From contig CM067350.1 of the NCBI GenBank assembly GCA_034190875.2, positions 24,808,868 through 24,872,867 of the forward strand: 64,000 nucleotides of DNA, in the 5' to 3' direction. The notes below the pieces were generated by a model. That model was not told the DNA's origin and made no database searches. It saw only the letters and a program-made list of their open reading frames with translations. Position numbers and translations under genes: made by a program. Positions within the stretch are counted from its first letter, which is position 1, and each line of letters opens with the position of its first letter. Source of the DNA: Urechis unicinctus (taxonomy: Eukaryota; Annelida; Polychaeta; Xenopneusta; Urechidae). Of this stretch, positions 51,637 to 62,786 are shown piece by piece.

Positions 51637-51831
51637 ATGGCCTCTGGAATTTCAGACCTTACTACGCTTCTTGAAGTTGTGGCTAGCGGAACGGTGGACG
51701 AGTTGAAGGTTCAGTTATGTGATAAAACGAGGAGGTTATTGTACAACCACGACCATCATGTTAGAACTGTTCTTGTTGACGAAAACAAACCCCTCTCCTG
51801 TTGCAGTGGCCATCATGATCACGAAGACTGA
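51637..51831 (+). CDS. small hypothetical ORF at the edge of the Polinton relic
   Basis: 64 codons starting MASGISDLTTLLEVVASG with an ATG in fair context (AAAACATGG). It is followed by a His/Asp-rich end. It is not recognised. It may be a remnant of the element or a chance frame. The boundary between element and host DNA probably lies near here. Confidence 0.2.
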   Translation: MASGISDLTTLLEVVASGTVDELKVQLCDKTRRLLYNHDHHVRTVLVDENKPLSCCSGHHDHED

Positions 51832-53224
51832 CCACTTTATGGTGTGATTATAGTTATACAGAGCGTGATATTGAGTATGATGCCTGAAAGGAACATGTGC
51901 TCGATTTGATGAAGAAGATGCATAATATTCAGGCAAAATAAATCACTGAAAGAGTTTCATTAATCGAGTGCAGATATAGAGATTCTCTCATGTAGTTTTG
52001 GAATATGAACTACGGGACTACGATTTAGTTGATTAGTTATACCTGTTGGTTATTTTTGAAACCCCTAACTGAACGAAATTGCTTTCCCCTCAAAGCAAAT
52101 GAGGAACTTCTTGGTTAGAGGTTTTGTGTAAGACTTTGGCCATCACATAACGCGTATCTATATTTCATAACATTCTAATCACAGCAACATTCAATGACTT
52201 CGTATCACATATGGAATTGATATACACAAAGCTGCCTGGTTATTCAAACCATAAGCATCCTTCTAGGAGTCAAGTAAACCAGCCGAACAGAAAAAAGAAT
52301 CTAAGCTGCAGATTTGGTGTTCCTTTTAAACAATCATTAGACTTAAGATTGGCAGGCGAGTTCAAACAAATGCTACACCCACATCATTCAACTAAATTTG
52401 ATGGGCCATCGAATGAGTGCCGATAACGATTGTATGGTATTTGAATCACCATGCAGTAATACGTTAGCCAGTCATATTTGCATTATGGGATGAGTAGAAG
52501 AATTAATTAAATATTACTGGTAGATAATTACAAGTAATGGTGCTTGGTATTTGAAATAGGAGCCACCATTGCACTGCGTGGTTCAACAAGTTACAGTTAT
52601 TCAATAGAATTTGTAGAAGTGTCACATGCGTCGCATATGATATCGTAATGAACAGTGCAGTGATGGGGGAACTAATATGTGATTTGAGGATGGGTTGAAC
52701 TTGGTGAAGAAAGACTTGATGTTAAAGCTATAAACATCGACAGTAGATTGGGTGGGGAAGATTGGCTACTTTGCGCTCAGTAAGCAGCAGAAGTGAGTTT
52801 CAGTTCTGCTTTGAATGCAATCAATGAACGTCAGTTTATGTGTCCCAAGCATCAACCTGTGTAGATATTTGGCTCCGTAGTTCAATAAACCAATTATATC
52901 CACTGTTTCCTATTTCAAAACATTTGGAATCGTGTTACCATTATAGCAATTCAAATGTATGACGGCAGAAATTGAATTATAATGCTAAAGTGGCATGTGC
53001 ATTTAAATAGCATTTGATTACAAAAGTTTCCGAATCATCAAGTATTGCTTCATAATCAATACGCTTCTTGTTATTTAACATATGTCTTATCATAGCACTG
53101 TCATATTTCAAAGGCTGAGTTTAACTGATGCTTGGAACTACCAGTAGGTAGTATGAAACACGGGAGTGGAATTTAATGCCATCGATCTTCATAAAGCACG
53201 CCATAACCGGAAGTTAATCCCCAA
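51832..53224. other. AT-rich flank with right copy of the diverged repeat
   Basis: No gene is seen. The right copy of the repeat described at 45955-46065 lies at about 53103-53215. Confidence 0.55.
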
Positions 53225-53319
<95 letters not shown>

Positions 53320-53333
53320 TATATATATATATC

Positions 53334-53396
<63 letters not shown>

Positions 53397-53468
53397 ATCT
53401 ATAGATCCTATATATCTGTCTCTCTATGATCTATATATATATATATATATATGATATATCTCTCTATA

Positions 53469-53541
<73 letters not shown>
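53225..53541 (+). repeat. (TA)n-rich array, about 317 bp
   Basis: AT dinucleotide blocks broken by short CTATCTATAG and CTCTCT interruptions. Confidence 0.97.
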
Positions 53542-53542
<1 letters not shown>

Positions 53543-53543
<1 letters not shown>

Positions 53544-53635
53544 GAATATGAGACGGAGCCGTTCACATGACTTCTCCCACGCAGATTCTATGGCTAACGA
53601 AACGACCGTTCCCCGTATTTTGGAGGGTTAAGGAA
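53543..53635 (+). repeat. interspersed repeat shared with 57612-57715
   Basis: Both contain CATGACTTC followed by TCCCACGCAGATTCTATGGC here and CACACCGGGCAACTTCCGAT there, with further matching words (GACCGTTCCCCGTATTTTGG against GACATTTCCTGCACCGTAGA). They are diverged copies of one sequence of unknown class. Confidence 0.45.
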
Positions 53636-54028
53636 TGGCTCTCTGACCATATTATATAACGACGAAAGCCACGAGATTACGTCTGTTTCCACCACATTCT
53701 GTGCTTGATGTGCGGAAAGTATGCGTTTCTTTTGGAATCAGTGTGTTGGTCGTTTTGAATACTGCAAGAGGATACAAACGTACGGGTTGATGATAGAAAT
53801 TGGCAAAAGGCAGAATGAAATTTAATTAGAGATACAGAGCAATAGATCATGTATCAACAGATGATTTGAATTGGCTGAAATATGGAAAATATCGATATGA
53901 TGTCAAGAAGCATAGAGTAATTAATAGGCCTTTCATATTGTATCAATGGTGCAGATTTTAGTAACAACAATATGGTGTCACTACAATATGGTGCGAGCTC
54001 CGACAACTTGCAATGCTTAACCGAAGTC

Positions 54029-54254
54029 AGGCCCGTAGCCAGGATTTTTTGTGGGGAGTGGGGGGGGGGGGGGGTAGGTTCTTTTCCCCTCAATTGTGGA
54101 CCTTTCTCCTGACTCATACTGATGCGGTAAAGCTTTGTAATTGGTCGAAAACTGTCATGCGCAGCAACACAAATGCGCTAGAGTAAGGCGGACCTTTCTG
54201 GGCAAAGTGGGCGGTTCGTTCGAACCCCTCTAACCCCACCCTGGCTACGGGCCT
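54029..54254. mobile_element. 226-bp MITE-like element with perfect 15-bp terminal inverted repeats
   Basis: Left end AGGCCCGTAGCCAGG (54029-54043) and right end CCTGGCTACGGGCCT (54240-54254) are exact reverse complements. The interior has a 15-bp G run (54060-54074) and a palindromic GGTTCGTTCGAACC. It has no coding capacity, so it would have been mobilised by a transposase elsewhere. No clear target-site duplication is visible. It lies 0.55 kb downstream of the RG-rich gene. Confidence 0.8.
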
Positions 54255-54799
54255 GGAATATATAACTTCATTAGTGATTTGATATAATTTGCTACAAGCG
54301 CTGTGTTTGTGATACGAGCGAAGTACAAAGACCTTTATCACAGATCTGAAGAATCCCCCTGTCTCTTAACCCATGCATGCGATATCAACACAAACAATTT
54401 TAGATTATAGATTCCCGGGATACCAACAGTGGTGTTACATTCTGATAAGCCTTCGGAGTTGAACACTGTGAGACCAAGAATTACTCATCAAGTTGACCAG
54501 CTAGTCATCGAGAGATTTATACAATTATAATTCGCGGTGTTTGAGGTCGTTGCAAAATCGGGATTTTGTAAACTTGCTAGATTTATATTCTTAAATAGAT
54601 GAAAGCATCTTTTCAAGTTGCTAATTGCCTTGTTGTGTTGTCACAAGATTGCAAAGTGGCAACAGGACAGACTGTGTTGTTATGGTCTTTTGTACGTCAA
54701 GATTCAATGACATGGCTTTAGGCGATTCGCACAGTCGCGAATAGCTACCTCAAATGGCTACAGCGTGAAACAATCTATACAAAAGTAAGATATCAGATG

Positions 54800-54883
54800 T
54801 CATTTGTGGATTTGAAGACGATATGACGTGTTGCCAAGGTTGCCTCTTCGAACTGGGTTCACCCGCTTTCGGCCTGTCGAGGT
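54800..54883 (-). CDS. RG-rich protein, terminal exon
   Basis: Eighty-four nucleotides: 27 codons plus TGA (54800-54802), entered in phase 0 after a strong acceptor (CTCATTGGTTTGTAG). It encodes TSTGRKRVNPVRRGNLGN and ends YRLQIHK. The full predicted protein (Met, then 30, 27 and 27 residues) is about 85 residues, nearly 30 percent Arg+Lys, with no hydrophobic segment and no known domain. It could be a small nucleic-acid-binding or methylarginine-bearing protein, a protamine-like protein, or the N-terminal remnant of a larger RG-tailed gene such as a PIWI gene. I saw no PIWI or PAZ exons downstream. No poly(A) signal is evident. Confidence 0.6.
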   Translation of the reverse strand, partial: TSTGRKRVNPVRRGNLGNTSYRLQIHK

Positions 54884-54982
54884 CTACAAACCAATGAGAA
54901 CAAGTGAAAATACATGGTTCAATAAGCCCAACATGGGACCCTCTATTTACTGAAAAAGCAGGCAAAGCAAGCCCAATAGTAC

Positions 54983-55063
54983 CTTGTTTGAAGAAGTAGG
55001 GGCTCCTCTGCCTCCTCGACGGGCTGGTCTGCGACCTCCTCCTCTTCCTTGCGTCTCGGACAC
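54983..55063 (-). CDS. RG-rich protein, exon 3
   Basis: Eighty-one nucleotides, 27 codons, phase 0 at both ends. The encoded segment starts VSETQGRGGGRRPARRGG and ends APTSSNK. Acceptor ACCATAACACAG and donor AACAAG|GTACTATT are both reasonable. The intron before it is 118 bp (55064-55181) and the one after it is 99 bp (54884-54982). RGG and RG motifs continue the theme of the previous exon, which supports a single protein. Confidence 0.65.
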
Positions 55064-55181
55064 CTGTGTTATGGTGAACAATTTCAAAGCATTAAACACA
55101 TCCTTCCCGGTCCTAACGGATATACTGAGTTCAATTAAATACCCTTGATAAAAATCTAATTTCAATAATATAGGAACCAAC

Positions 55182-55271
55182 CTCAGTTCCACACAGGTTG
55201 TCAGATTCATTACTACGACCTCTACCCCGGCCTCTTCTTGTGCGTAATCCCCTTCTTGGCGTTTGGTTTTC
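55182..55271 (-). CDS. RG-rich protein, exon 2
   Basis: Ninety nucleotides, exactly 30 codons, phase 0 at both ends. The encoded segment begins ENQTPRRGLRTRRGRGRGR and ends NESDNLCGTE. The dense Arg-Gly repeats are the type of motif methylated on arginine by PRMT enzymes and found in RNA-binding proteins, AT-hook-like proteins and the N-termini of PIWI proteins. The acceptor is TTTTAAG and the donor is GAG|GTTGGT (weak at +3 to +6). Frame and phase agree with the next two exons. A different frame is also open across this block and the following intron, which is a caution. Confidence 0.6.
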
Positions 55272-56088
55272 CTTAAAATTTGGAAGTGAGTTGGTTCAAT
55301 TTAACAAAGGAATGCACATGACATGATTATTCAATCAACAATGTTATAACTATTACAGTGTTTGAGCCAAAAGCCCAAAAAACTAATAATTGACACTCTG
55401 CCAAAACAGTTTGTAAATTATACAGATTAAGGTCATCTCAGAAATCTACCACTCCAATTTCACCAAATTTATTCCAGGTATCCTAGGCTTCTACAGCATC
55501 AGCATGCTTGGCGTTAAATTTGAAGTGGACAATTATGGACACACTTTCCAAACCATACGCAAGAGTCTCATCGAAAAGGGTTGCAACAAACTTAAAATGC
55601 CACAAATCAGAGCCAAAACCTCCCCACCCGTCTACTGTCCGTTATCCCACCCAACCCACACGATGATACGTACCACTAATAGCGGGAATGTTTCAGTTCA
55701 TTATAACGTAGACGTCCTGAGGGCGACCCCAGCCCCATGATTTATAAAACAATTTAAGAGTTGGTTCAGGAATATTCAATTGGGTTGCCGTGAAAAAACA
55801 CTGGTAATTGCTTATGACAAATTCCAACATCTAAAAAGTGTCATCGGCTTTGTATTCCAAAACATGGCAGACTTAGTCTAAGACTAAGCAACAATATCGT
55901 TTTATTACGCTTGAGCATGGGCAGGGTTTGTCAGCAGGTGTGACGCTATTTATTGTTAAATTTACGGTGATCCATTGTCACGATAGTGTTCACTATATTC
56001 AGTTGGGTTTTTGTTATACAACATACGAAAACTCGTCAACTCCAATCAAAGAAGACTCATCGAGAAATATTGGAATCGAAAGACTCAC
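55272..56088 (-). other. proposed intron 1 of the small RG-rich gene
   Basis: 817 bp, donor GTGAGTCTTTCG and acceptor CTTCCAAATTTTAAG. The acceptor has only a modest pyrimidine tract. A plus-strand open frame at 55504-55740 lies inside but has no recognisable content. Confidence 0.45.
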
Positions 56089-56137
56089 CATTTCGTCTGT
56101 TCGCGTTCCCGCCTTCTGTCGAATCCGCGCTGCTCAT
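56089..56137 (-). CDS. first exon of a small RG-rich gene (start codon at exon end)
   Basis: In a CpG-rich stretch on the minus strand, a strong donor ATG|GTGAGTC lies at 56089/56088. The ATG (56089-56091, context GACGAAATGG once spliced to the next exon) is the last codon of the exon. It joins in phase 0 to the RG-rich exon at 55271. An upstream ATG (56135-56137) in another frame would give MSSADSTEGGNANRRN and, after splicing, stop at TAG 55222-55224, a 32-residue product. The reading chosen here keeps the long RG-rich frame. A palindromic CRE (TGACGTCA, 56137-56144) overlaps the upstream ATG and suggests a promoter here. The 5' end of the exon is not defined by the sequence. Confidence 0.5.
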
Positions 56138-56144
56138 GACGTCA
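56137..56144. promoter_or_regulatory. CRE palindrome TGACGTCA
   Basis: A perfect cAMP-response element in a CpG-rich stretch (about 56090-56400), just at the proposed first exon of the RG-rich gene. It is a candidate promoter element. Its function is inferred from motif and position only. Confidence 0.45.
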
Positions 56145-56399
56145 CGACTATGCGTGATAAACAAATTACCCTTCAATACGCATGCGTCATTTTTCCATCT
56201 ACATGTGCTAATGTTTGTAAAAACGGGTGTGACCGACAGATTTCGAAACGGTGTAAACAACGATATAGCGTCGAACCAGTTCGCAAAATGGGTTTTATGG
56301 GTTCCAAACGAGTTGTTCTATTAAATGGAGACAATAACGCGGAATTTACCGGGAATCGCCAGTCACGCGCTGAGTTGATGAGTCTCGCAACGCAGTTAG

Positions 56400-59300
56400 T
56401 TTAGACCTTGATCTCGCATACGAACGATTGGGGTTTTCTTTCTCGGTTAACTGAGTGCACGTTCCAAGGAATCGCCGATCGATCTTAATATGCTTCGTTT
56501 CAGACCAAAAAAAGTGGAATATAAAAAACGACCTGCCCCGTCGGGCAGATTGCAGCTTTACTTGTCCGACGCCAGGGACAATCGGGCGATCGTTTATGTT
56601 TTCCCCTGATATATATGTTATTGAATACTGCTATATATATACATATATATATAGAGAGAGAGAGAACGGAATTACAGTAAGACCATTGGTTGGTACAAAT
56701 GGGAGTTGTTGGCTCTAACAAATTACTCGCGAATAAGCAGAAGCTGCTCTCAGTCTAGGGCTAAGCAGGTCACTGTGTTTGGTGTCCCCCTTCTGTGATT
56801 TTCTCCCTTGATCATAGACTCGAGATAGCCTTCGACGCATTGCACAATGCTTTCTTAGTTACCTACTCATATTTCATCGATATATCGTGCTTGCTTTGAA
56901 CCGGGTTACTCCTTGGGGCGCATTAGCCCTGGAGCTTATGTGATAAAATGAACTATTTCCAATTACTCAACGTATCTCGGCTACAGCCGATTAGGCTGAA
57001 ATTTAGATTCTTTGTCCCCTTTAGTAGCTCAAACACCATTATCACTAATAGTTACAGGAAATTCGGATTCATCTCCCTGACCAACTCAGCCCAGTCCTTT
57101 TAAGTGTTTGCTGATGTAAAGTGTCTTTTGTAAATCATAAATTAATCACGAATTAGCAATTGGTTTGTAAGACAGCTTCCACTTTCAATGGCCGTTCGGA
57201 CTGCCTGGACACAACAATAATATTACTCTCATCTTTGCGAGTTTACCAGGCCCAACTCATGTTGGCGAGAGCTTTTGTTATTTATCCATTGCAACATGTG
57301 AGAGGCGCAGTTCCAATGCGAGTTGACAGGATGGGGTGTCAGCAATAGAATGTAATAACGGGTTGTTGAAGTGTCGTGGGAAGGTTGTGAGAATATGTAA
57401 GCAACCGCATTCTATTGTGACAACGCTATGGTTGCTTCTTTCAAACGCATAAGATTCATCAAGGCGGCTAACATAATATATGCGTGATGACAGTATTTGC
57501 TATGTACAGCGGGCTGCCTTCATATCATCTGGGTATATCCATTTTTATCGACGAAGAAGCCATTACATTTTCCAGGCAACCAAGTCATGTTCTTACCATT
57601 AAACATAGATAAACTAGGAATTACCAAGCGGGACCGTGCACATGACTTCACTCACACCGGGCAACTTCCGATTTTGATGGCCTACAAAACCGACATTTCC
57701 TGCACCGTAGAGGGTCCTTTCAGGCCCTTCTTACCATACCACGAATGTCCAAAGCATGGCAGTGTCAATAGATTACGCTTGTACCCGAATCCTTTTGCGC
57801 ATAGTGAATAGTGAATATGCATTTATCAAGTGCGGGTAATTTATCATGGTCGGCTATTGCAACATCAATCAAGTCGCAATACATATCACTATTGACCACG
57901 GCAGCAGCATATGGCTGTGATTTGGTAATGATCTATTTTAGTAATTGTTGTAACACGTATATGGTCTAAAACGACATTGAAACATATTCGCTGTCAATGA
58001 CGGCCGATGCACAATTGGCATAACTAAGAACAAACCATGCAGCAATTGGATGGGAATGGATCAGATGATGGTTTTACCAACAACCAACAACTGGAACGAC
58101 AGTTTACCGGATAAGAGAAAGGTGCCTGACAAGTGCGGGTAGTTCTGCACCCTTTATTGTGCTTTCTTACTGGTCATTGCACACGCTGCATGAGGAAATT
58201 CATGTATCGAATGTGATGCTTAGAATAAGCGAAACGTAATAAAAAATACTCGAATAGTGAAAAAAATTAAGCGGTTGTCCATTATCATCTGGCTGAATTA
58301 TGAATTAAGCGGTAGTCCATTATCATCTTGCCGCATCATGCTTAACACCATGCCACATATTTAATGTTTCATAAGCATGTGCTAGACATCAAGTAAAGCG
58401 ATGGTCATGCCTATTACATTAGGTAATTTAATAACCATCCTTGCTGCAAGCGTTTTCACGCCTCGAACCTCAATGAAGTTCTGCGGAGATAACATGACTG
58501 AGCTATATGCAGAAGTTTTGTAAGTATTCAGACATTTTCAATTATCTTGAGCAACAGTCCCCATTATCTCCCAAACTTTTGATGAAACCATAAGTAATAT
58601 AGCAAATTGCATTCATCGTTTACCCTTGTGCACACGCGCAGCCATTGTAGGGCCCGCGAACTATGTCATGTTGAAAAGGCTAGCTAACCTACACATTGAC
58701 CGTTCTGTTTCTGCAGCATCTATAAACAAGGAATTGTCCGTCATGATAGAGTGTTTATGGCCTCACTCAGACCTGACGATCGTATTCGATAGGTAGGCAG
58801 CAGACAGAAAGGTTACAACGATAATATTACAATCATCATAAAGATTTTATCAAAGCCCATGTATCACGACATAAACATGATTTCAGTCAATATGATTTCA
58901 GTCAATATACGCAAAAAGAGTGCAGCATTAGTTGCGGCTCACCCGTCGGCCAGTCGGCGTAATCCAATAGGTAAATTTCAAGGGGCTTGGGGTATCAAAA
59001 GGTCATTAAGTTGCTAACTAATTAATTATCATCAAATTATAAAAGGATTAAATAAACAATATCAATATTTCTATGAACAGGAACAGACTTCATGGCAGTA
59101 TATTCCAGTACGCATTCATCTGTGACATATGACCATCCTTACATAATGATCATTAGCAGAACTTACAATAACTCGGCAGTGCGAATCGCACGGTCCCGAA
59201 ATAAACCTTCAATGCTGTTGTAGTGTTAGAGCTGAATGGTAGTACGATAAGATGTGTTTTAAGTTTCAGTGTGGTTGAAACGGGATATGCCGTGAGGAAA

Positions 59301-60820
59301 TGCAGATGAACGAATTTGTTAATGGCATAGAATTGATGCGGACGATGGAAATGTGTGTCAACCATTGTACTAGCGCAGTTACAGCCACAGAGAGCACTGG
59401 TGGCTAGCAGCGAGCGTTGCTTTCCCATCAGGTGAAGATGCTTGCTTCCGTCGAATGTTGTCTGTTCTTGCGCAATGTATCCGTGTGCGTATACATATGA
59501 ATATATACATATATTGATGCACTTTCCTTAATGAGATTACTTATGTGGTTTATATGCTATTTAATGACTGGTTATATTGTTTTCTTAATCCACTAAGCAG
59601 CTATAGGAAAGAAACGGCATAAATTAAATTGACTTTTGAACCTGTCTAATATGTAAGCGTTTGTGTCCAGGCTATTCACGGGACAATTTGAGACTGAAAG
59701 CAGTGGCACACCGAAGCACATACAGCAGTCAGTACAGTACCAGCTCAACACGGGAGATACAAATGGGAAAATGAAGTAGCTTTGGAATAGAAAGCGACAT
59801 AACCGCTGCATTCCATCTTATGACTTGCTAGTAGTCTATGTAACTGATACAAAATTAGTGCAGGGTCTTTGATACAATTGTACGATAGTACAAGTATGAT
59901 TGGCGGTGTGGCTTAGGACAATGTTGCGTAGCAAACCATGCAAACTTGGCGAATAAATGTGTTTTCCCGAATATCAATTACAAGGATTTACAAATCTTGC
60001 AATTCTGGCTTCTCTGTTATGTTCGGATGAAAAAGATAAATAAGGCATCGCGTGTGAAATGAGTTAAAGCTTCTGTTATGAGGTATAATATACATTATCA
60101 TAAGGTTGCTGTGCGGTATCTTTTCAGTAAATATAGTGACAATAATGCCGAATCCGCTCTCTTTATAGTGTACATCGCGATAACAGCTCATTGGTAAAAA
60201 ATATCTCATCTCATTTCAAATTCCATCAAATAGTTTTCTATTTTACCGTAGCCACAAAACTCATGCCTTGCTGGTGATGGTTTGCATAACCTTAGTCAAA
60301 TATGTTTTCGCAGCATAAAATCTGCGCACGCCTCGTCTTTCAGACATTGGGCAATATATTGTGAACTGCGTTATAATATTTGCTCAATTGTAGCATTACG
60401 CCGCATCTCTACTGTCTACCTCACTGCTAAGCAAACCCTATAACCTTAAATAAATTACGAATTATTAACGCACAAAAACGTCTTACTTGTAGCATCCCAA
60501 ATCCATTCGCTGCCAAGCGTAACACCTCATTTGATTTTCTGCACACACATGCATGCTATCAACACGCATGTCGCTCTTCATAATGCACAGAATCTACAGA
60601 ACATTACTAAGACCGAGCAACATTACCTGTGCTTTATTTATAATGCAATGTAATGTAACCATAGCTTCATCCGATGGATCCCATCTCACAAAAGCCACAA
60701 ATTCATAAGATGTATCATACGCTACCTCTTAAATGCCGCCTTTGACAGTATGCGTTGTAAGTACAAAAAGAAATGGAAAATGCAGTGATGGCTGGATAAA
60801 GTTCTAACAAAAAGGAGCAT
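56400..60820. other. intergenic, no supported gene
   Basis: It includes a second copy of the 53.5-kb repeat (57612-57715) and a near-tandem duplication around TAAGCGGTTGTCCATTATCA (about 58268-58335). A minus-strand frame at 59165-59428 ends at a donor-like GTAAGT but has no recognisable content. Confidence 0.5.
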
Positions 60821-60822
60821 GT

Positions 60823-60960
60823 TCCCGTGGCGTAGTGGTATACTGCGTCGCCTTCCGACCCGGTAGCTTAATAGTACCGTGCTGGACTTTCGTCCCAGCG
60901 GCGTGGGTTTCTCAGCCCGGTCTGGGTAACGGGTTTGTGCCAAGTGGGCTTCTTGTTAAA
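60823..60960 (+). repeat. tRNA-derived SINE-like element
   Basis: It starts with a tRNA-like head: CCGTGGCGTAGTGGTATACT contains the A box TGGCGTAGTGG at 60828-60838, and CCTTCCGACCCGG resembles an anticodon arm. The body (60868-60950) is shared with the minus strand of 13516-13605. It is not an intact tRNA: no acceptor stem or T arm closes. Confidence 0.6.
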
Positions 60961-62535
60961 AAGCTTTCAAAGCTACCCACCCCCCACCAGTTTATATTTC
61001 TTTGCCGAATGTTATCAGATTAGCGTCTGCTATAAATGATAACCCTACTTATACTTATCTTGTGAAGTTGTTAGGCCAATTTGAAAATTGTCGGCATGTT
61101 AAATGCAGCAACTTAAATGGCTAAGAAATATAAGCCTGGTTCCATGTAGCGACATTGATATGCTTTAATTCAGGTGTGTTATTCTGCGCCAATGAAATGA
61201 TTTTGTGAGTATGGCCACTGCACCGACAGAAAAACATTCCATACACACTCACAGTAGCAACAATCCCCCCATCCGTCCCACATCCAACCAACCACGCCCC
61301 CCTACCCCGTCCTACCACACCTCCTATCCAGGTCACTTGATACCTGAATCATTATCGCTTCCCATCTGATATTTGAGGCATTCCTCTCGTAAAATCACAC
61401 GAGAGATCTGACAAATCATTCCGCAACAGCCTAAACACAAAAGTTCATCTTCTGGAATTGAATGAGATACAAAACACGGCGTACAGCATTTGGTTGGCAT
61501 ATTCTTAAAGCTTATTCACAACGTAGCTAGCTCAATGGCAGGCATTCGCTCATTCCAACCTTTTGCAATGTCAACAATATCATCAATTTCTCACTGCACA
61601 AAAGCGATGCAACAATAATGTTGAATTAAAGCATCTCCAATGAGGCCTATAAGGCTCTCGGTAATGCTAATGGTAATATTTGGTTTAACGTCACTTTCAA
61701 TAACGAGGTGATATCGGGACGGTTAAGGTTCCCGGTATTGTTATCAAGCTACCTACACTGACAGCAGCTGCTATATGTTTTGCCGTGCTGGTTGGTGGAA
61801 CGTGTATTCCAAATATAAGTTGCGAGCAATATAACCGCTGCTGATGGTCATTTTATGAGTCATTAAGACCTTTTCTAATCAAGCGTGTTTTCGAGCTAGG
61901 TTATATGCTTCACAAACAAACGATCAATTTGTGACAAACTTTTGACCTTTCGACTTGTTTGCCTTGAATGGCAGCAGATGTATTTAAAAACGTCGGACAT
62001 ATTTTCAGAGAATGCGCATCTCGCAACTCAAAAGTTGTGATACAAACACAAGTGGAAATTACAAAATGCTGCAGCAGATTTATCATGTCGATGGCTCCTA
62101 TTTACTATATATAAAGAAAAGAATTGTCAATTTTGCCATCACGGAATGAATGAGGGTTGATATCGTCCTGAGATTTGTCTATATATGCCAACAATCTTAA
62201 GAATTATATTATGTAATCCTTCGGATGGCGGACCAAGTAGGATCACAGTCTTTGTTGTTGTTTTTCATTGGTAATAATCGCTCTGTACCTTGTGGGATGT
62301 GAGGATGAAGTGGGGAAAAAATGCTATGCACATGCATAAATAAGTTTGATATACATGTAACTGTCCATTGATATCATCAAAACGCGCACAGTTTATGTAT
62401 GCCATTCATAATACACATTGCGTCACTGCTTTTCTGAAGCAGCAAACAAATTGTAACCATTATATCACCTCTGGATTCATACCGAGAAATGTCATTTACG
62501 CGTAAGTCCCAATTCTATACCTCATAAACCGTTTA

Positions 62536-62538
<3 letters not shown>
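60961..62538. other. intergenic with a short repeat at 61.7 kb
   Basis: 61685-61730 (GGTTTAACGTCACTTTCAAT, GAGGTGATATCGGGACGG) matches 13433-13490. Otherwise nothing is recognised. Confidence 0.5.

Positions 62539-62786
<248 letters not shown>

Noticed and set aside
55928-56404. Plus-strand 158-codon frame
   Set aside because: It starts at TTG, overlaps another open frame and the proposed first exon on the other strand, and has no recognisable content. It is probably due to low stop density in CpG-rich DNA.
59165-59428. Minus-strand frame ending at a GTAAGT donor
   Set aside because: No codon bias or family. A lone donor is not enough to call an exon.
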